From Sediminibacterium sp. (GTDB lineage Bacteria > Bacteroidota > Bacteroidia > B-17B0 > Aurantibacillaceae): a stretch of DNA of 64,000 bases. The notes beneath the pieces were generated by a model. That model saw nothing but the letters and a program-made list of their open reading frames with translations. It was not told where the DNA came from and made no database searches. The stretch's first letter is position 1, and each line of letters begins with the position of its first letter. The stretch lies in the NCBI GenBank assembly GCA_030054095.1, contig JASGCO010000003.1, positions 186,001-250,000 of the forward strand, given 5' to 3'. Made by a program: the position numbers and the translations under genes. Of the stretch, positions 55,705 through 64,000 are shown piece by piece.

Positions 55705-57024
55705 TTAAGAAGGATTTTGACACAGGTTAAGCACCTGTTCGTAAAAAGCCCTGTAGTTTTTACCGGCATATAAAGAAAAGGAATCATTATGAAACACGGT
55801 AATCAGTTCACCACCAAACTGTTTTACCTGAGCCACTACCTGATGTATTTGCGGTAGTAAGACTGTGGCATCCTGTAACCGGCTGAATCCAAAGGCCGCT
55901 TCATTAATACAAAAAGGATGAATCATCAGCCCTGTTGTTTGTTCCTCCTCCAGATTGTACCACTTATAAGGATAGCAATACGACGCCCGGAATCCCATAA
56001 TATCATTATAGCCCATGGAATAATCACTTTCTATTCCTGCTGAAATAAGCGCGCTGTATGTAGCCGGAAAATGAAGCATACTGAAATGCTGACGGCTTCG
56101 CGTAACCGGCTTATGATTAATCTGTGCCAAGCGTACCGTTTCTACTTTCAGTTGATTGTCATTAAAATTCGATTTAAAAGACGGATGAAGCCCCGTTTCG
56201 TTATAATCACTGATATACTTAATCAGCATTTGAAACCGGGTATTGGTAGCAGCATGATTCTTATCGTTTAAACCATAATCGCCCAGCAGAAAAAAATAGA
56301 TCCCCTTTACCCCATATTCCCGGTGCAACGTCTGAACCTGTTCGTACACATCATACGGATCCTTCTTCCGGTTAAACAAAACAGCTAAACGGTCGTTTAA
56401 CTGATCCGTGTTCCATTGGCTAAGATCATGTAAAACACCACTCAACGTTCTTACAAAACCTTTATAACGGTAACGATACGCACTGTCAATATCCATACTG
56501 TTCAGGTATTGATATTCCGGCAGTTGCACAGCAAACGAAGGATATTTTCTTTTCAGTAATTGTATAAGTCCGCTAACCCAATAATTAATCAATGGTTCGT
56601 TCAGGAAAGAATTCTGCCAGGCCAGACTGCTTTTGTAATGAAACCGTTTGTGTTTATCCTGTGAGGTATGCGGTAAATACTCTTCATAACGCGAAAGCAA
56701 CCAAAAAGCGGCTCCAAACAGATCAAAAGGCAAATGACCCTGGGGGCTTGTTTTAAAAAAATAAAAATGAAACGTTGCATCCCTGTGTACTTCAAGTTTA
56801 TAATCCTTAATCCGGTAATCAAACAGAATCCCATGCGGCACTATCTGAAACACCTCCTCGAACCGCTGATCGGAGTAATTTAAACGCGGTACTGTGGCCG
56901 ACTTAAAAACCACATCGTCCTGCGTGAGTTTTGTATCAATACCCAGCGCCCCAAATAGCTCCGTTACAATATAATCTAACCGGGGAGAATAACGCTGGGT
57001 AAATATGAGCAATGACTCCTTCAA
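55705..57024 (-). CDS. Polysaccharide deacetylase-like protein (DUF7033 type)
   Basis: A 439-residue cytoplasmic-looking protein with no signal peptide. The N-terminal ~150 residues match the DUF7033-like region that precedes a deacetylase fold in Bacteroidota. The remainder contains a possible NodB-like metal site (MDIDSAYRYRY), GIYFFLLGDYG, ETGLHPSF and GLMIHPF, consistent with a carbohydrate-esterase-4-like barrel. The natural substrate is unknown. It sits in a row with the RluA-type gene and a small basic protein, and near a glycosyltransferase, which suggests a surface-polysaccharide context. Confidence 0.7.
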   Translation of the reverse strand: MKESLLIFTQRYSPRLDYIVTELFGALGIDTKLTQDDVVFKSATVPRLNYSDQRFEEVFQIVPHGILFDYRIKDYKLEVHRDATFHFYFFKTSPQGHLPFDLFGAAFWLLSRYEEYLPHTSQDKHKRFHYKSSLAWQNSFLNEPLINYWVSGLIQLLKRKYPSFAVQLPEYQYLNSMDIDSAYRYRYKGFVRTLSGVLHDLSQWNTDQLNDRLAVLFNRKKDPYDVYEQVQTLHREYGVKGIYFFLLGDYGLNDKNHAATNTRFQMLIKYISDYNETGLHPSFKSNFNDNQLKVETVRLAQINHKPVTRSRQHFSMLHFPATYSALISAGIESDYSMGYNDIMGFRASYCYPYKWYNLEEEQTTGLMIHPFCINEAAFGFSRLQDATVLLPQIHQVVAQVKQFGGELITVFHNDSFSLYAGKNYRAFYEQVLNLCQNPS

Positions 57025-57030
57025 CCTGTA

Positions 57031-57309
57031 TTACTTAGCAATAGCCCGTTTATTATGTTTCATCTGCTTTTTTGCCAGACGCTTTTGTTTTCGTAACTCC
57101 CGCTTGTTTACCTTATTCAGTTTGGCACTGGGTTTATTTTTAGCTTTCTTATTTAGATAGGGATTATAAGCCTCTCTGTTTTTACGCCAGCGCCGCCAAA
57201 GTTTCTTACGCTCCTTTTTTTGAGAGAACATTTCATTCTGCGCGTAATATCCGCTTATGCCCGCTCCACTCAGAAAAAGAATGAGTACACAGATTAATTT
57301 AAAACGCAT
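57031..57309 (-). CDS. Small, highly basic exported protein, function unknown
   Basis: A 92-residue protein with a short hydrophobic N-terminus (FKLICVLILFLSGAGISGYYAQ) followed by an extremely Lys/Arg/Asn-rich stretch (KKERKKLWRRWRKNREAYN, KRELRKQKRLAKKQ). I recognise no domain. It lies 6 bp upstream of the deacetylase-like gene and is probably cotranscribed. The charge suggests binding to nucleic acid or anionic polymer. Confidence 0.55.
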   Translation of the reverse strand: MRFKLICVLILFLSGAGISGYYAQNEMFSQKKERKKLWRRWRKNREAYNPYLNKKAKNKPSAKLNKVNKRELRKQKRLAKKQMKHNKRAIAK

Positions 57310-57414
57310 AATTGAAAATTATAATCCTGAAAGTTAAAAACGTTACAGCGTAAAAGCAGGCGTTCATTTAAAACTTATCCAACATCCGGTTTTAATAAGT
57401 AAGCTTCCGATTCG

Positions 57415-59367
57415 TTAAGAGCCCATCAATGAATAAGCCCGCCATACAATCTTCAAATCGTTCTCTATCTGATAATCTTTAGAATAATTCAGCAGCATTT
57501 TATTAAACTGGTCATCGCCCGGATGATTTTTTAAACCACTGGCCGGTGTAAGAACCGATGGTTTTAAAGCCGGTAAATCTTTACGCGGCGATTTACCATA
57601 CCCCACCCAGGAGTAAACCCCGAAAATAACCCGGAACACATTTAGTATAAAATTCAATTTCCGTTGCTGCATCCACACCAGCAAAGGCATAAAAACAAGT
57701 ACCACAAACGAAATACAAAGGTCTATCAATCGTTTCTTACGCCTGTTTTCGGGCCGGCCTACATTATTAATATCAATCATGTACAACTCTCCCGCAGTAT
57801 CAATATCACTACTTCCGATAATACTTAAACTTTCAGGAGGCGCTATTTTAAACTCAATGCCTTTGGTTATCAGGCTTAACATCTGTTGGATAATATCTCC
57901 TGATGAGATATTTTTTGCGCAAAAAATAATCTCATTAATCTGATGAATAGCTATAATTTCACTCATCTGATGAAAATGCCCAATATACAAAGGGTGCTTT
58001 ACCCCATTAGCCTCATTACTTACAAATGCCAGATAATCCGGATCAAGTTTGGTTTGTTTCAATAACTGACTTACACGGTTAAATTCCTCTTCATCCCCCA
58101 CTATAGCAATGCGTTTTTCTACGGTTTTCCCATACCATCTGAATTTCCGGATATCCAGCCAGCGGTAAAGCAAACGGGTTATAACATAGATAAGCAGTGC
58201 CCACAAAGTTCCCAGCAGGATAAGGGCTCTTGAAAAACGGTAAACTTCGGGCAACAATGAATACACAATAAGAATAAAAGCAGTTCCTGCCAGAACGCCC
58301 CGCGCGATCCGCGATAGTTTTAAAGGCGAATCATATCCCCCGCTCAGGAACGTAAAAAACATCCATACCAGCGTGTAAGCCGGAAAAGCATAATTTATAA
58401 GTTCGCGGGAATAAAATCCCTGAATAAGTTTAAAATGCGTTTCGTAAAAATCTTTAATGATAAAAAGGCCCAGGCAAATAAGAAAAAAATCAATGGCCGG
58501 AAAAAACAACTGTTTGATAAAACGTGCCAGAATAGCGCCTGCTGCTCTAAGATAGATTGCAATGTGGATCAGAATACTGAATAAGCGGGCATTCTGCGTA
58601 CTGAAATGTTTCCGGGCAAAAATAGCCATGGCTTTGTAAAAAACAATCACATAGTTTACACTGCTTTTTTTGGTACTCTCTCCCTTATAATGAATAATAC
58701 TGCTGTCGGCAAAATAATAATTTTTATAGCCCCCTTGTTGAATACGGTAACTCAGATCAATATCCTCTCCGTACATAAAAAAAGTTTCGTCCAGTAACCC
58801 TATTTTATCAAGTGCCGTTTTGCGCATTAACATATAAGCCCCGCTCAACACATCTACTTCGTGGTTTTTATTTTTATCGAGGTAAGTTAAATGGTACTGC
58901 CCGAATTTTTTCGAATCGGGAAACATTCTGGATAATCCGAAAATTTTATAAAAAGCCACTGCCGGGGTCGGGAGTCCTCTTTTGCTTTCAGGTAAAAAAT
59001 TCCCCTTTCCATCCAGCATTTTTATACCTAAGCCCCCCGCTTCCGGATGAGCATCCATAAATGCCAGGCTTTTATGAAAGGTATCTTCCTGCACAACCGT
59101 ATCGGGATTAAGGAGCAATACGTACTCACCTTTAGCCATACGCATGGCCTGATTATTAGCCACCGAAAAACCAGTGTTCACTTTGTTAGCAATTAGTATT
59201 ACCTCCGGAAATTTATCCCGTATAAGGGCAATGGAGCCGTCAACCGAGTTATTATCCACCACAAATATTTCCGTGTCAATACCTTTTATGGCACTTTTTA
59301 CCGAGTGCAGGCATTGTTCCAGAAAATACTTAACATTATAATTAACTATGACTATGGATAGCTTCAG
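57415..59367 (-). CDS. Family 2 glycosyltransferase fused to a degenerate sugar-transferase-like membrane domain
   Basis: A protein of about 650 residues. The N-terminal 280 or so are a GT2 glycosyltransferase (KLSIVIVNYN, VVDNNSVDGS, LLNPDTVV, ETFFMYGEDIDLSYRI). Four to five transmembrane helices follow, then a Rossmann-like nucleotide-binding segment (RIAIVGDEEEFNRV) and a tail resembling a shortened bacterial sugar-transferase domain (KKRLIDLCISF, LTPASGL, IENDLKIVWRAYSL) that lacks the usual catalytic middle. The natural start appears to be CTG at 59367. That codon stands where relatives have the Met of MKLSIVIVNYN, it is preceded by a TAG stop, and no ATG, GTG or TTG is available before 59262. 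A start at 59262 would remove the first beta-strand. It is likely involved in surface glycan assembly. Confidence 0.78.
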   Translation of the reverse strand: MKLSIVIVNYNVKYFLEQCLHSVKSAIKGIDTEIFVVDNNSVDGSIALIRDKFPEVILIANKVNTGFSVANNQAMRMAKGEYVLLLNPDTVVQEDTFHKSLAFMDAHPEAGGLGIKMLDGKGNFLPESKRGLPTPAVAFYKIFGLSRMFPDSKKFGQYHLTYLDKNKNHEVDVLSGAYMLMRKTALDKIGLLDETFFMYGEDIDLSYRIQQGGYKNYYFADSSIIHYKGESTKKSSVNYVIVFYKAMAIFARKHFSTQNARLFSILIHIAIYLRAAGAILARFIKQLFFPAIDFFLICLGLFIIKDFYETHFKLIQGFYSRELINYAFPAYTLVWMFFTFLSGGYDSPLKLSRIARGVLAGTAFILIVYSLLPEVYRFSRALILLGTLWALLIYVITRLLYRWLDIRKFRWYGKTVEKRIAIVGDEEEFNRVSQLLKQTKLDPDYLAFVSNEANGVKHPLYIGHFHQMSEIIAIHQINEIIFCAKNISSGDIIQQMLSLITKGIEFKIAPPESLSIIGSSDIDTAGELYMIDINNVGRPENRRKKRLIDLCISFVVLVFMPLLVWMQQRKLNFILNVFRVIFGVYSWVGYGKSPRKDLPALKPSVLTPASGLKNHPGDDQFNKMLLNYSKDYQIENDLKIVWRAYSLMGS

Positions 59368-59403
59368 ACCCTATTAACGCTAAAGCATTAAAATTAATTA
59401 TAA

Positions 59404-59433
59404 TTGTTTAATAATAAGTTTTTTTTATCTTTG
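59404..59433 (+). promoter_or_regulatory. Promoter of tRNA-Arg (TCT)
   Basis: TTG at 59404-59406, a 19-bp spacer and a perfect TATCTTTG at 59426-59433. The tRNA begins 36 bp downstream. The match to the Bacteroidota consensus is as good as any in the window. Confidence 0.75.
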
Positions 59434-59468
59434 TCGTCCCTGATTTTGCGATAAATTCAGGTGTACTT

Positions 59469-59545
59469 GGTCCCATAGCTCAACTGGATAGAGCAACGGT
59501 TTTCTAAACCGTAGGTCGCAGGTTCGAGTCCTGCTGGGACTACCA
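59469..59545 (+). tRNA. tRNA-Arg (anticodon TCT)
   Basis: Complete cloverleaf. The acceptor GGTCCCA pairs with TGGGACT, the D arm is GCTC...GAGC, the anticodon stem ACGGT/ACCGT carries loop TTTCTAA (anticodon TCT), and the T arm is GCAGG-TTCGAGT-CCTGC. The 3' CCA is encoded (59543-59545). Confidence 0.95.
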
Positions 59546-59546
59546 A

Positions 59547-59597
59547 AGCCCTTTTGAAATGCTTACCGGCAGTGGATTTCAAAAGGGCTTCTTTATT
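59547..59597 (+). terminator. Intrinsic terminator after tRNA-Arg
   Basis: A perfect 14-bp stem, AGCCCTTTTGAAAT (59547-59560) with ATTTCAAAAGGGCT (59576-59589), has a 15-nt loop and is followed by TTCTTTATTAT. It starts two bases after the tRNA CCA. Confidence 0.85.
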
Positions 59598-59952
59598 ATA
59601 AGAGGACTAGTCAATTCATTTTATAAGTATTAAACCTTTACCGAACCCCTTACTCTGAATTACGGAGTTAAAACTCATCAGCCTCCCTGCAAAACCTGAA
59701 AAAAACGTCCATTTGCATCGCTACCTATCCTCTGAAAACCAAACCACGAATCTTCTATGATAAACTATAATTTTGAACTAAGCACTATAACAGGAATTTT
59801 GATTACATCCCAATCAATAAAATCATACCCGCTTCAGCCATCCATTTTAAGCGTTGCACCAACTAATTTAGTTTCAAAACTTTAACAAAAAAAAGTACCA
59901 AAGCCATTGTTTATGCATACCTTGTATAGATTATAATTCTAAACCAAATTTT
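59598..59952. other. Intergenic region before the T9SS type-A protein
   Basis: AT-rich, with no protein-like frame or hairpin of note. It should contain the promoter of the following gene. A TTG near 59929 with a TATAATTC downstream is only a weak candidate. Confidence 0.35.
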
Positions 59953-60978
59953 ATGAAAAAAATCTACCCGCTATTGGTTCTATTAGCATTAATTAAAATT
60001 GCTCACGGGCAATTAGTACTAACAAAAGCGTTTAATGGGCCTGTACCAGGGAGCAGTGCTGTACTAATCCGTTTTGATACTACTGTCACTCTGGCCAAAT
60101 CCACAGGTCTTAATCAATTGTGGGATTACAGCGCCCTTGTAACATCCACCTTTGCACCTATTACAAGCTCCTATACTACAGTATCCGCTGTTCCAGGGGC
60201 ATCCACTTTATTTCCAAGTGCCAATTTGGTTGGGTTCTCTGTTATTTCACCAACAGTCAGCAGTACATCCCACTATTTTTATAATTCGACGGTTTCCGAT
60301 GAATCTACCGTAGGCATAAAAATCGGCACACTATCTACCACCAATTATAGCAACCCTCAGGTAACAGCCGTTTATCCGTTTACTTATGGCAGTTCGAATA
60401 CAGATACTTATGCCAGTATAGCTGCTACACCTTCTTTTACAACTAATGAAACGGGTACCCTAACATTAAACGGCACCGGTACTGGTACCGTTGTTTTACC
60501 AGGAGGACATTCCTTTGCCAATTGCTTACAAAGAAAAACGGTGAATAATTACATATCTTCCAATGGCTTTACAAGTACTACCATTACGGTTACCGGATAC
60601 AATTATTTCCATTCTTCGCAGGCGGCGCCCATTTTGTCATTTTTTTATACTACTACAAAAACAGGTGTAAGCACATTAAAATCATTTAATTTAAGTATCG
60701 CACAAAGTGCTTTTGTAGGGCTAAAAGAGGAACAATTATCTGAATCGTGGACGGTAGCTCCCAATCCCGCTAACGATTATTTACTTATTTCATCGCATTC
60801 TCTTAAAACTTTCAAATTAACGCTCACTACTAATTTAGGACAATTGGTAAAGGAGGAACAAATAGAAATGTCTCCTGAAACGAAGATAAATACTGCGCAG
60901 CTTCCGTCAGGTGTATATTACCTAACAATAGACGATGGTGTTCACCGTGATGTCAAAAAAATTATTGTTCATCGGTAA
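59953..60978 (+). CDS. Secreted protein with T9SS type-A sorting domain, function unknown
   Basis: A 341-residue exported protein. The signal peptide covers about 1-19 (YPLLVLLALIKIAHGQ). A Ser/Thr-rich beta-type body (about 20-255) has no recognised domain. The last ~80 residues form a T9SS type-A sorting signal (VAPNPANDYLLI, LTTNLGQLV, INTAQLPSGVYYLTI, VKKIIVHR). Export through the type IX system with removal of the tail is expected. A bidirectional terminator lies about 140 bp downstream. Confidence 0.85.
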   Translation: MKKIYPLLVLLALIKIAHGQLVLTKAFNGPVPGSSAVLIRFDTTVTLAKSTGLNQLWDYSALVTSTFAPITSSYTTVSAVPGASTLFPSANLVGFSVISPTVSSTSHYFYNSTVSDESTVGIKIGTLSTTNYSNPQVTAVYPFTYGSSNTDTYASIAATPSFTTNETGTLTLNGTGTGTVVLPGGHSFANCLQRKTVNNYISSNGFTSTTITVTGYNYFHSSQAAPILSFFYTTTKTGVSTLKSFNLSIAQSAFVGLKEEQLSESWTVAPNPANDYLLISSHSLKTFKLTLTTNLGQLVKEEQIEMSPETKINTAQLPSGVYYLTIDDGVHRDVKKIIVHR

Positions 60979-61002
60979 CAAACGGATTGAATACTAACTA
61001 CG

Positions 61003-61033
61003 TTAAACCGTAAATAGACAGTAGAATTTTTAT
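61003..61033 (+). repeat. Dispersed repeat copy (AAACCGTAAATAGA element)
   Basis: About 26 of 31 positions match 53201-53231, including ACCGTAAATAGA and AGAATTT. Both copies lie shortly downstream of a plus-strand gene. The right arm that makes a hairpin at 53240 is missing here. Confidence 0.5.
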
Positions 61034-61114
61034 CATGCGCCAAAATTTGCGGCTAAAAATTCTTCATTTTCCCGGATTAAAAATGAAGAGGATATTTTTC
61101 TCAAAATAATGAAT

Positions 61115-61149
61115 AAAAGACGATCTGTTCTGATCGTCTTTTATTTTTT
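61115..61149. terminator. Bidirectional intrinsic terminator
   Basis: A perfect 11-bp stem, AAAAGACGATC with GATCGTCTTTT, surrounds the loop TGTTCT. It is followed by ATTTTTTT on the plus strand and by an A/T-rich run on the minus strand. It can serve both the T9SS gene (plus) and the eCIS-core gene (minus), which converge here. Confidence 0.85.
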
Positions 61150-61224
61150 TAATTACCAAACAAATGAAGAAATAATATCCATTCTGGTTCCAAAAGACTC
61201 AACGTTAATTAAGCTATTCTCCGT

Positions 61225-63243
61225 TTAATTATCTTTCAGTTGTTCTATATCAATATCATAATTTCCCTTCTTTGGCTTTTTATGCGTAAAATGATTTATG
61301 CCATCGTGATAAATAGTGAGTGGCGGTCCACTGCCATCAATCACTTCTGCCGCCCGGCCATTATAGCGAACAATTATCGTATTGTTTATGCCAAGTATTC
61401 TTCTGATACGTTCCACATTCTCGGGAGTAGCTAATAGCATTTCACCTACACTTCCTACGTCAATCCGTATAGAAATCAATTCGGTTTCGGTGGCAGGGCC
61501 ACGCCCTGCGGCATTGGCAATCGAATCTATCAAGCAATTGTTGTACGTTAATTCCATGAATGCCTCTATTTCCCGTTTAATAGACCTCATATACTTTTTC
61601 TTTTCATTCTCAGGCAGAGACCGTCCCTCCACTATTGATGGTTTCCAGATAGGATTGTCTTCTTTCTTTGAACTAAACAATTTCTTAGGAGCCGTTTCTT
61701 TTGAGCTCTTTAACTCTCCAAGGAACTGCAAAAAGCCCATGATGCTCACCTTTGCATCGCAAATCATGGCCCCTAAAGTTGACACGACATGTTCCGAAGC
61801 AGGTATAAATTCGCCTTCCAGCGCTTTTATTAACTCCTCTTTAAAAAGTACTTTATTGGTTATATTCCTTTCGAGTTCATCGGCATGGTTTGACCAATTA
61901 AAAATTTTCCCGTTTCTCAGATAAGCAATTTTTTGCTTCGCTACTTCTTCTTCATTACTTTTTTCAATACTGCTCTTATCTATTTTTTTTGTTTTAGGGT
62001 CTTCCTTTTTTTGTTTCTTCCGGCTTTTCATTTCCTGCTTCTCATCATCCTTTTTCACCAGTTCCATTTTACCCTCCTTTAAGGGGATATATACCAAATC
62101 ATTTCCCTTTGGCGCATCAAAGAGTCCCAGATGCTTTCCCAGCTTCAGCGCAAACTGCGCCCCCTTAATCTTCTTTCCGAATTTTTTAAACGCTTTACCA
62201 TACAATCGTGTCAGCTTTGTAACTTCCGTGGTTGATTCGAATAAAGGAACCTTTTTGGACTCACCGTCCTCAAGTGTATCCAGCATAATGAATTTTTTGG
62301 CCATTTGGTTTTGTAGTTCATTATCGTAATTAATAGAATCAAGCTCCATCGAATCGCTCCGTTTTAAGCGCTTTCTGCCAGAAATAGTTTCGCCTCCCGT
62401 TTCAATAAAATCCTCGGGCATCTTTATAACCCACATTCCTTTCTTAGATGCACGGTTCCATTCTCTAAAAAGTGCTAATCGCTGCTCCATTGGATTTTTT
62501 TTGTTATGAACATAAGCGTTTACATTTTCAAAAGATATCTTTCCTATCCATACAGGCTTTTTAACCTTATCTGAATCACGCTTTCCCAATTCTTCTTCCG
62601 AGTCTTCCGATTTGGAACTTTCATCTTCCAATTCTTCGCTACTATCTTCTTCTTCTTCTAAAATTTTGAAATTGTCTTTAATATATTTTTCAGCATGGTC
62701 CCTTTTTAATTGGAAAACCAGAGGGCTTACAGCACTTTGCTTCCGCTGTGCTGGCAAAAGCGCTCCTTTTTTACCTATACCCAGTGCCTGCTGCCCCATT
62801 TGATCAGCTTCTTGTTCCAGATGCGGACTATCGTTTACAGCTATATTCTTTAATTGGGCCGTAGGCTTTACGCGTCCTTGTTTTTGCTGTACAACATGCC
62901 AGGCTTCGTGTGGCAAGTGTTTTTCCTGGCCACTCGCCAAATGAATCTGGTTTCCCTTAGCAAAGGCATGCGCCTGCAACTGAGCCGGTTCAGGAGAGTT
63001 ATAATGCACTTTAACATCATTCAGAGATTGTCCTGATAATTGTTCTACTCCAGATTTAAGTGCAGAAGGCAAGCCGGTAGAATCAGTTTTAGTCATTTTG
63101 GCATTGGCCATTTGCTGAAGCTGAACCGCATATTCTGCCTGAGTACGGTTATCATTCAATACAGGAACCGGTCCCTTTCTCTTAGCGGTGCCGCTTTCCG
63201 AAAGTGGTTTTGACTGGCTGTACTTTTCTCTGTGGGTTTTCAT
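61225..63243 (-). CDS. eCIS-core (DUF4157) protein with cysteine-peptidase-like C-terminus, candidate toxin
   Basis: A 672-residue protein without signal peptide. Residues about 55-155 form a DUF4157/eCIS-core domain (LPSALKSGVEQLSGQ, VHYNSPEPAQLQAHAFAKG) with the conserved HEAWHVVQQ (HExxH at 112-116). About 195-225 is a Glu/Ser/Asp-rich linker and 390-435 a Lys/Glu-rich one. About 560-672 is a compact C-terminal domain with YNNCLIDSIANAAG (Cys570) and YHDGINHF (His651), a Cys-then-His order and spacing seen in OTU/papain-like peptidases. DUF4157 domains commonly mark cargo of extracellular contractile injection systems or polymorphic toxins, so the C-terminus is the likely effector. No eCIS structural gene or immunity gene is visible in this window. 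The peptidase call is an inference from two motifs. Confidence 0.75.
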   Translation of the reverse strand: MKTHREKYSQSKPLSESGTAKRKGPVPVLNDNRTQAEYAVQLQQMANAKMTKTDSTGLPSALKSGVEQLSGQSLNDVKVHYNSPEPAQLQAHAFAKGNQIHLASGQEKHLPHEAWHVVQQKQGRVKPTAQLKNIAVNDSPHLEQEADQMGQQALGIGKKGALLPAQRKQSAVSPLVFQLKRDHAEKYIKDNFKILEEEEDSSEELEDESSKSEDSEEELGKRDSDKVKKPVWIGKISFENVNAYVHNKKNPMEQRLALFREWNRASKKGMWVIKMPEDFIETGGETISGRKRLKRSDSMELDSINYDNELQNQMAKKFIMLDTLEDGESKKVPLFESTTEVTKLTRLYGKAFKKFGKKIKGAQFALKLGKHLGLFDAPKGNDLVYIPLKEGKMELVKKDDEKQEMKSRKKQKKEDPKTKKIDKSSIEKSNEEEVAKQKIAYLRNGKIFNWSNHADELERNITNKVLFKEELIKALEGEFIPASEHVVSTLGAMICDAKVSIMGFLQFLGELKSSKETAPKKLFSSKKEDNPIWKPSIVEGRSLPENEKKKYMRSIKREIEAFMELTYNNCLIDSIANAAGRGPATETELISIRIDVGSVGEMLLATPENVERIRRILGINNTIIVRYNGRAAEVIDGSGPPLTIYHDGINHFTHKKPKKGNYDIDIEQLKDN

Positions 63244-63344
63244 TTGTTGCTGATTAAAACTACGGTTGTACGTAAACGGTCTGGTTCGTTCTTTATCTGA
63301 TGTTTATTCTTCTTACGTAAAAGTCAGTTTGGTTGCATTAAAAA

Positions 63345-63380
63345 TAATAAAAAACCCGGTTACATTACTAACCGGGTTTC
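63345..63380 (-). terminator. Intrinsic terminator of coxA
   Basis: AAACCCGGTTA (63352-63362) pairs perfectly with TAACCGGGTTT (63369-63379). On the minus strand the stem is followed by TTTATTATTTTT. It lies just after the coxA stop codon. Confidence 0.88.
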
Positions 63381-63402
63381 AAAATGAATTATCATAGGAT
63401 GG

Positions 63403-64000
63403 CTAGTGTCCGCCACCATCGTGTTCACCTTCTCCTAAAGGAACTGTTTGCGGCACAAAGTCACGCTCAGCCCCTGGTTTACTGTAATCGTAAGCCCAAC
63501 GATGTACTGTTGGCAATTCACCTGGCCAGTTACCGTGTAAATTAGCCATAGGCGTAGTCCACTCTAATGTGTTTGAATTCCAAGGATTTTGAGGTGCTTT
63601 TTCACCACGGAAGATGCTCCAGAAGAAATTGAACAAGAATATTCCCTGAGCTAAGGCACCGATAATGGCAGAAATTGTTACTACTTCATTAATATCCACT
63701 AAATTATCGAACATTGGGAAATTACTGTTAGTATAGTAACGGCGTGGTACACCTGCCATTCCTAAAAAGTGCATTGGGAAAAATACACCATAAGCAGATA
63801 TAAACGTTACCCAGAAGTGGATATACCCTAACTTTTTATTCATCATTCTGAGGAATAATTTAGGGAACCAATGGTAAACACCTGCAAACATACCAAAGAT
63901 AGCGCTCAAGCCCATTACAATGTGGAAATGTGCTACCACAAAGTAAGTATCATGCACATTGATATCTAAGGTTGAATCGGCCAAAATAATACCTGTAACA
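63403..64000 (-). CDS. coxA: Cytochrome c oxidase subunit I, C-terminal part
   Basis: The gene runs off the window at 64000, so only the last ~199 residues are seen. [16 protein letters not shown] contains the two conserved histidines that coordinate heme a and heme a3 iron in subunit I. Further membrane segments follow ([26 protein letters not shown]), then a hydrophilic tail ([24 protein letters not shown]). This is the catalytic subunit of an aa3-type terminal oxidase in the inner membrane. The tail ends in a His/Gly-rich segment. A strong terminator follows. Confidence 0.95.
   Translation of the reverse strand, partial: VTGIILADSTLDINVHDTYFVVAHFHIVMGLSAIFGMFAGVYHWFPKLFLRMMNKKLGYIHFWVTFISAYGVFFPMHFLGMAGVPRRYYTNSNFPMFDNLVDINEVVTISAIIGALAQGIFLFNFFWSIFRGEKAPQNPWNSNTLEWTTPMANLHGNWPGELPTVHRWAYDYSKPGAERDFVPQTVPLGEGEHDGGGH

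Noticed and set aside
1-64000. CRISPR arrays, rRNA genes, phage or conjugation genes
   Set aside because: No regular spacer-repeat pattern, rRNA sequence, or phage/conjugation protein motif was seen anywhere in the window.

Overview
The window comes from a low-GC aerobic member of the Bacteroidota. The evidence is type IX secretion sorting domains (both type A and type B), Bacteroidota-type promoters (TTG, about 19 bp, TAnnTTTG), a carboxypeptidase-regulatory-like/TonB-type outer-membrane barrel, and a cytochrome c oxidase subunit I gene running off the right end. The sequence does not settle the species or family.

Layout. (1) 1-5.3 kb: a giant T9SS type-B secreted protein with tandem Ig-like repeats. 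(2) 5.3-6.9 kb: a gene-poor stretch and a decayed IS5-family element, inserted exactly at the stop codon of the next gene. (3) 6.9-46.7 kb: about 40 kb of genes all on the minus strand, forming a nonribosomal peptide/polyketide biosynthetic operon. In transcription order it holds four NRPS genes, an MFS exporter, a CmlA-like diiron hydroxylase, a TonB-type outer-membrane receptor, a second CmlA-like hydroxylase, a type II thioesterase and a phosphopantetheinyl transferase. An alpha/beta hydrolase follows after a gap. (4) 47.2-59.5 kb: housekeeping genes (tRNA-Arg, DUF1573, rsmI, corA, an M42 peptidase, gatC, plsC, an RluA-type synthase, a polysaccharide deacetylase-like protein, a glycosyltransferase and a second tRNA-Arg). 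(5) 59.9-63.2 kb: a T9SS type-A secreted protein and an eCIS-core (DUF4157) protein with a cysteine-peptidase-like C-terminus. (6) 63.4 kb to the end: coxA.

Assembly line. The domain order is A1-T1-C2-A2-T2 / C3-A3-T3-C4-A4-T4-C5-A5-T5 / C6-A6-T6-E6-C7-A7-T7-KS-AT-ACP / C9-A9-T9-TE. The three downstream NRPS proteins start with TubC-type docking domains, and the three upstream ones end in acidic tails. Pocket residues read by eye suggest two identical basic residues (A1 and A2, DAEDVGAIT), an unknown residue (A3), Val (A4, DAFWIGGTF), an unknown residue (A5), D-Asn (A6, DLTK..EVG, followed by E), Phe (A7, DAWTIAAVC), one unreduced malonate extension, and a last unknown residue (A9). One or two residues are probably beta-hydroxylated on the carrier protein by the CmlA homologues.

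The most striking anomalies are these: a 62-bp inverted copy of upstream sequence that breaks the Asn adenylation domain of the third NRPS gene; a near-perfect 1.8-kb internal duplication in the first NRPS gene; four 11-bp tandem repeats directly against the start codon of the second NRPS gene; and the candidate eCIS toxin.
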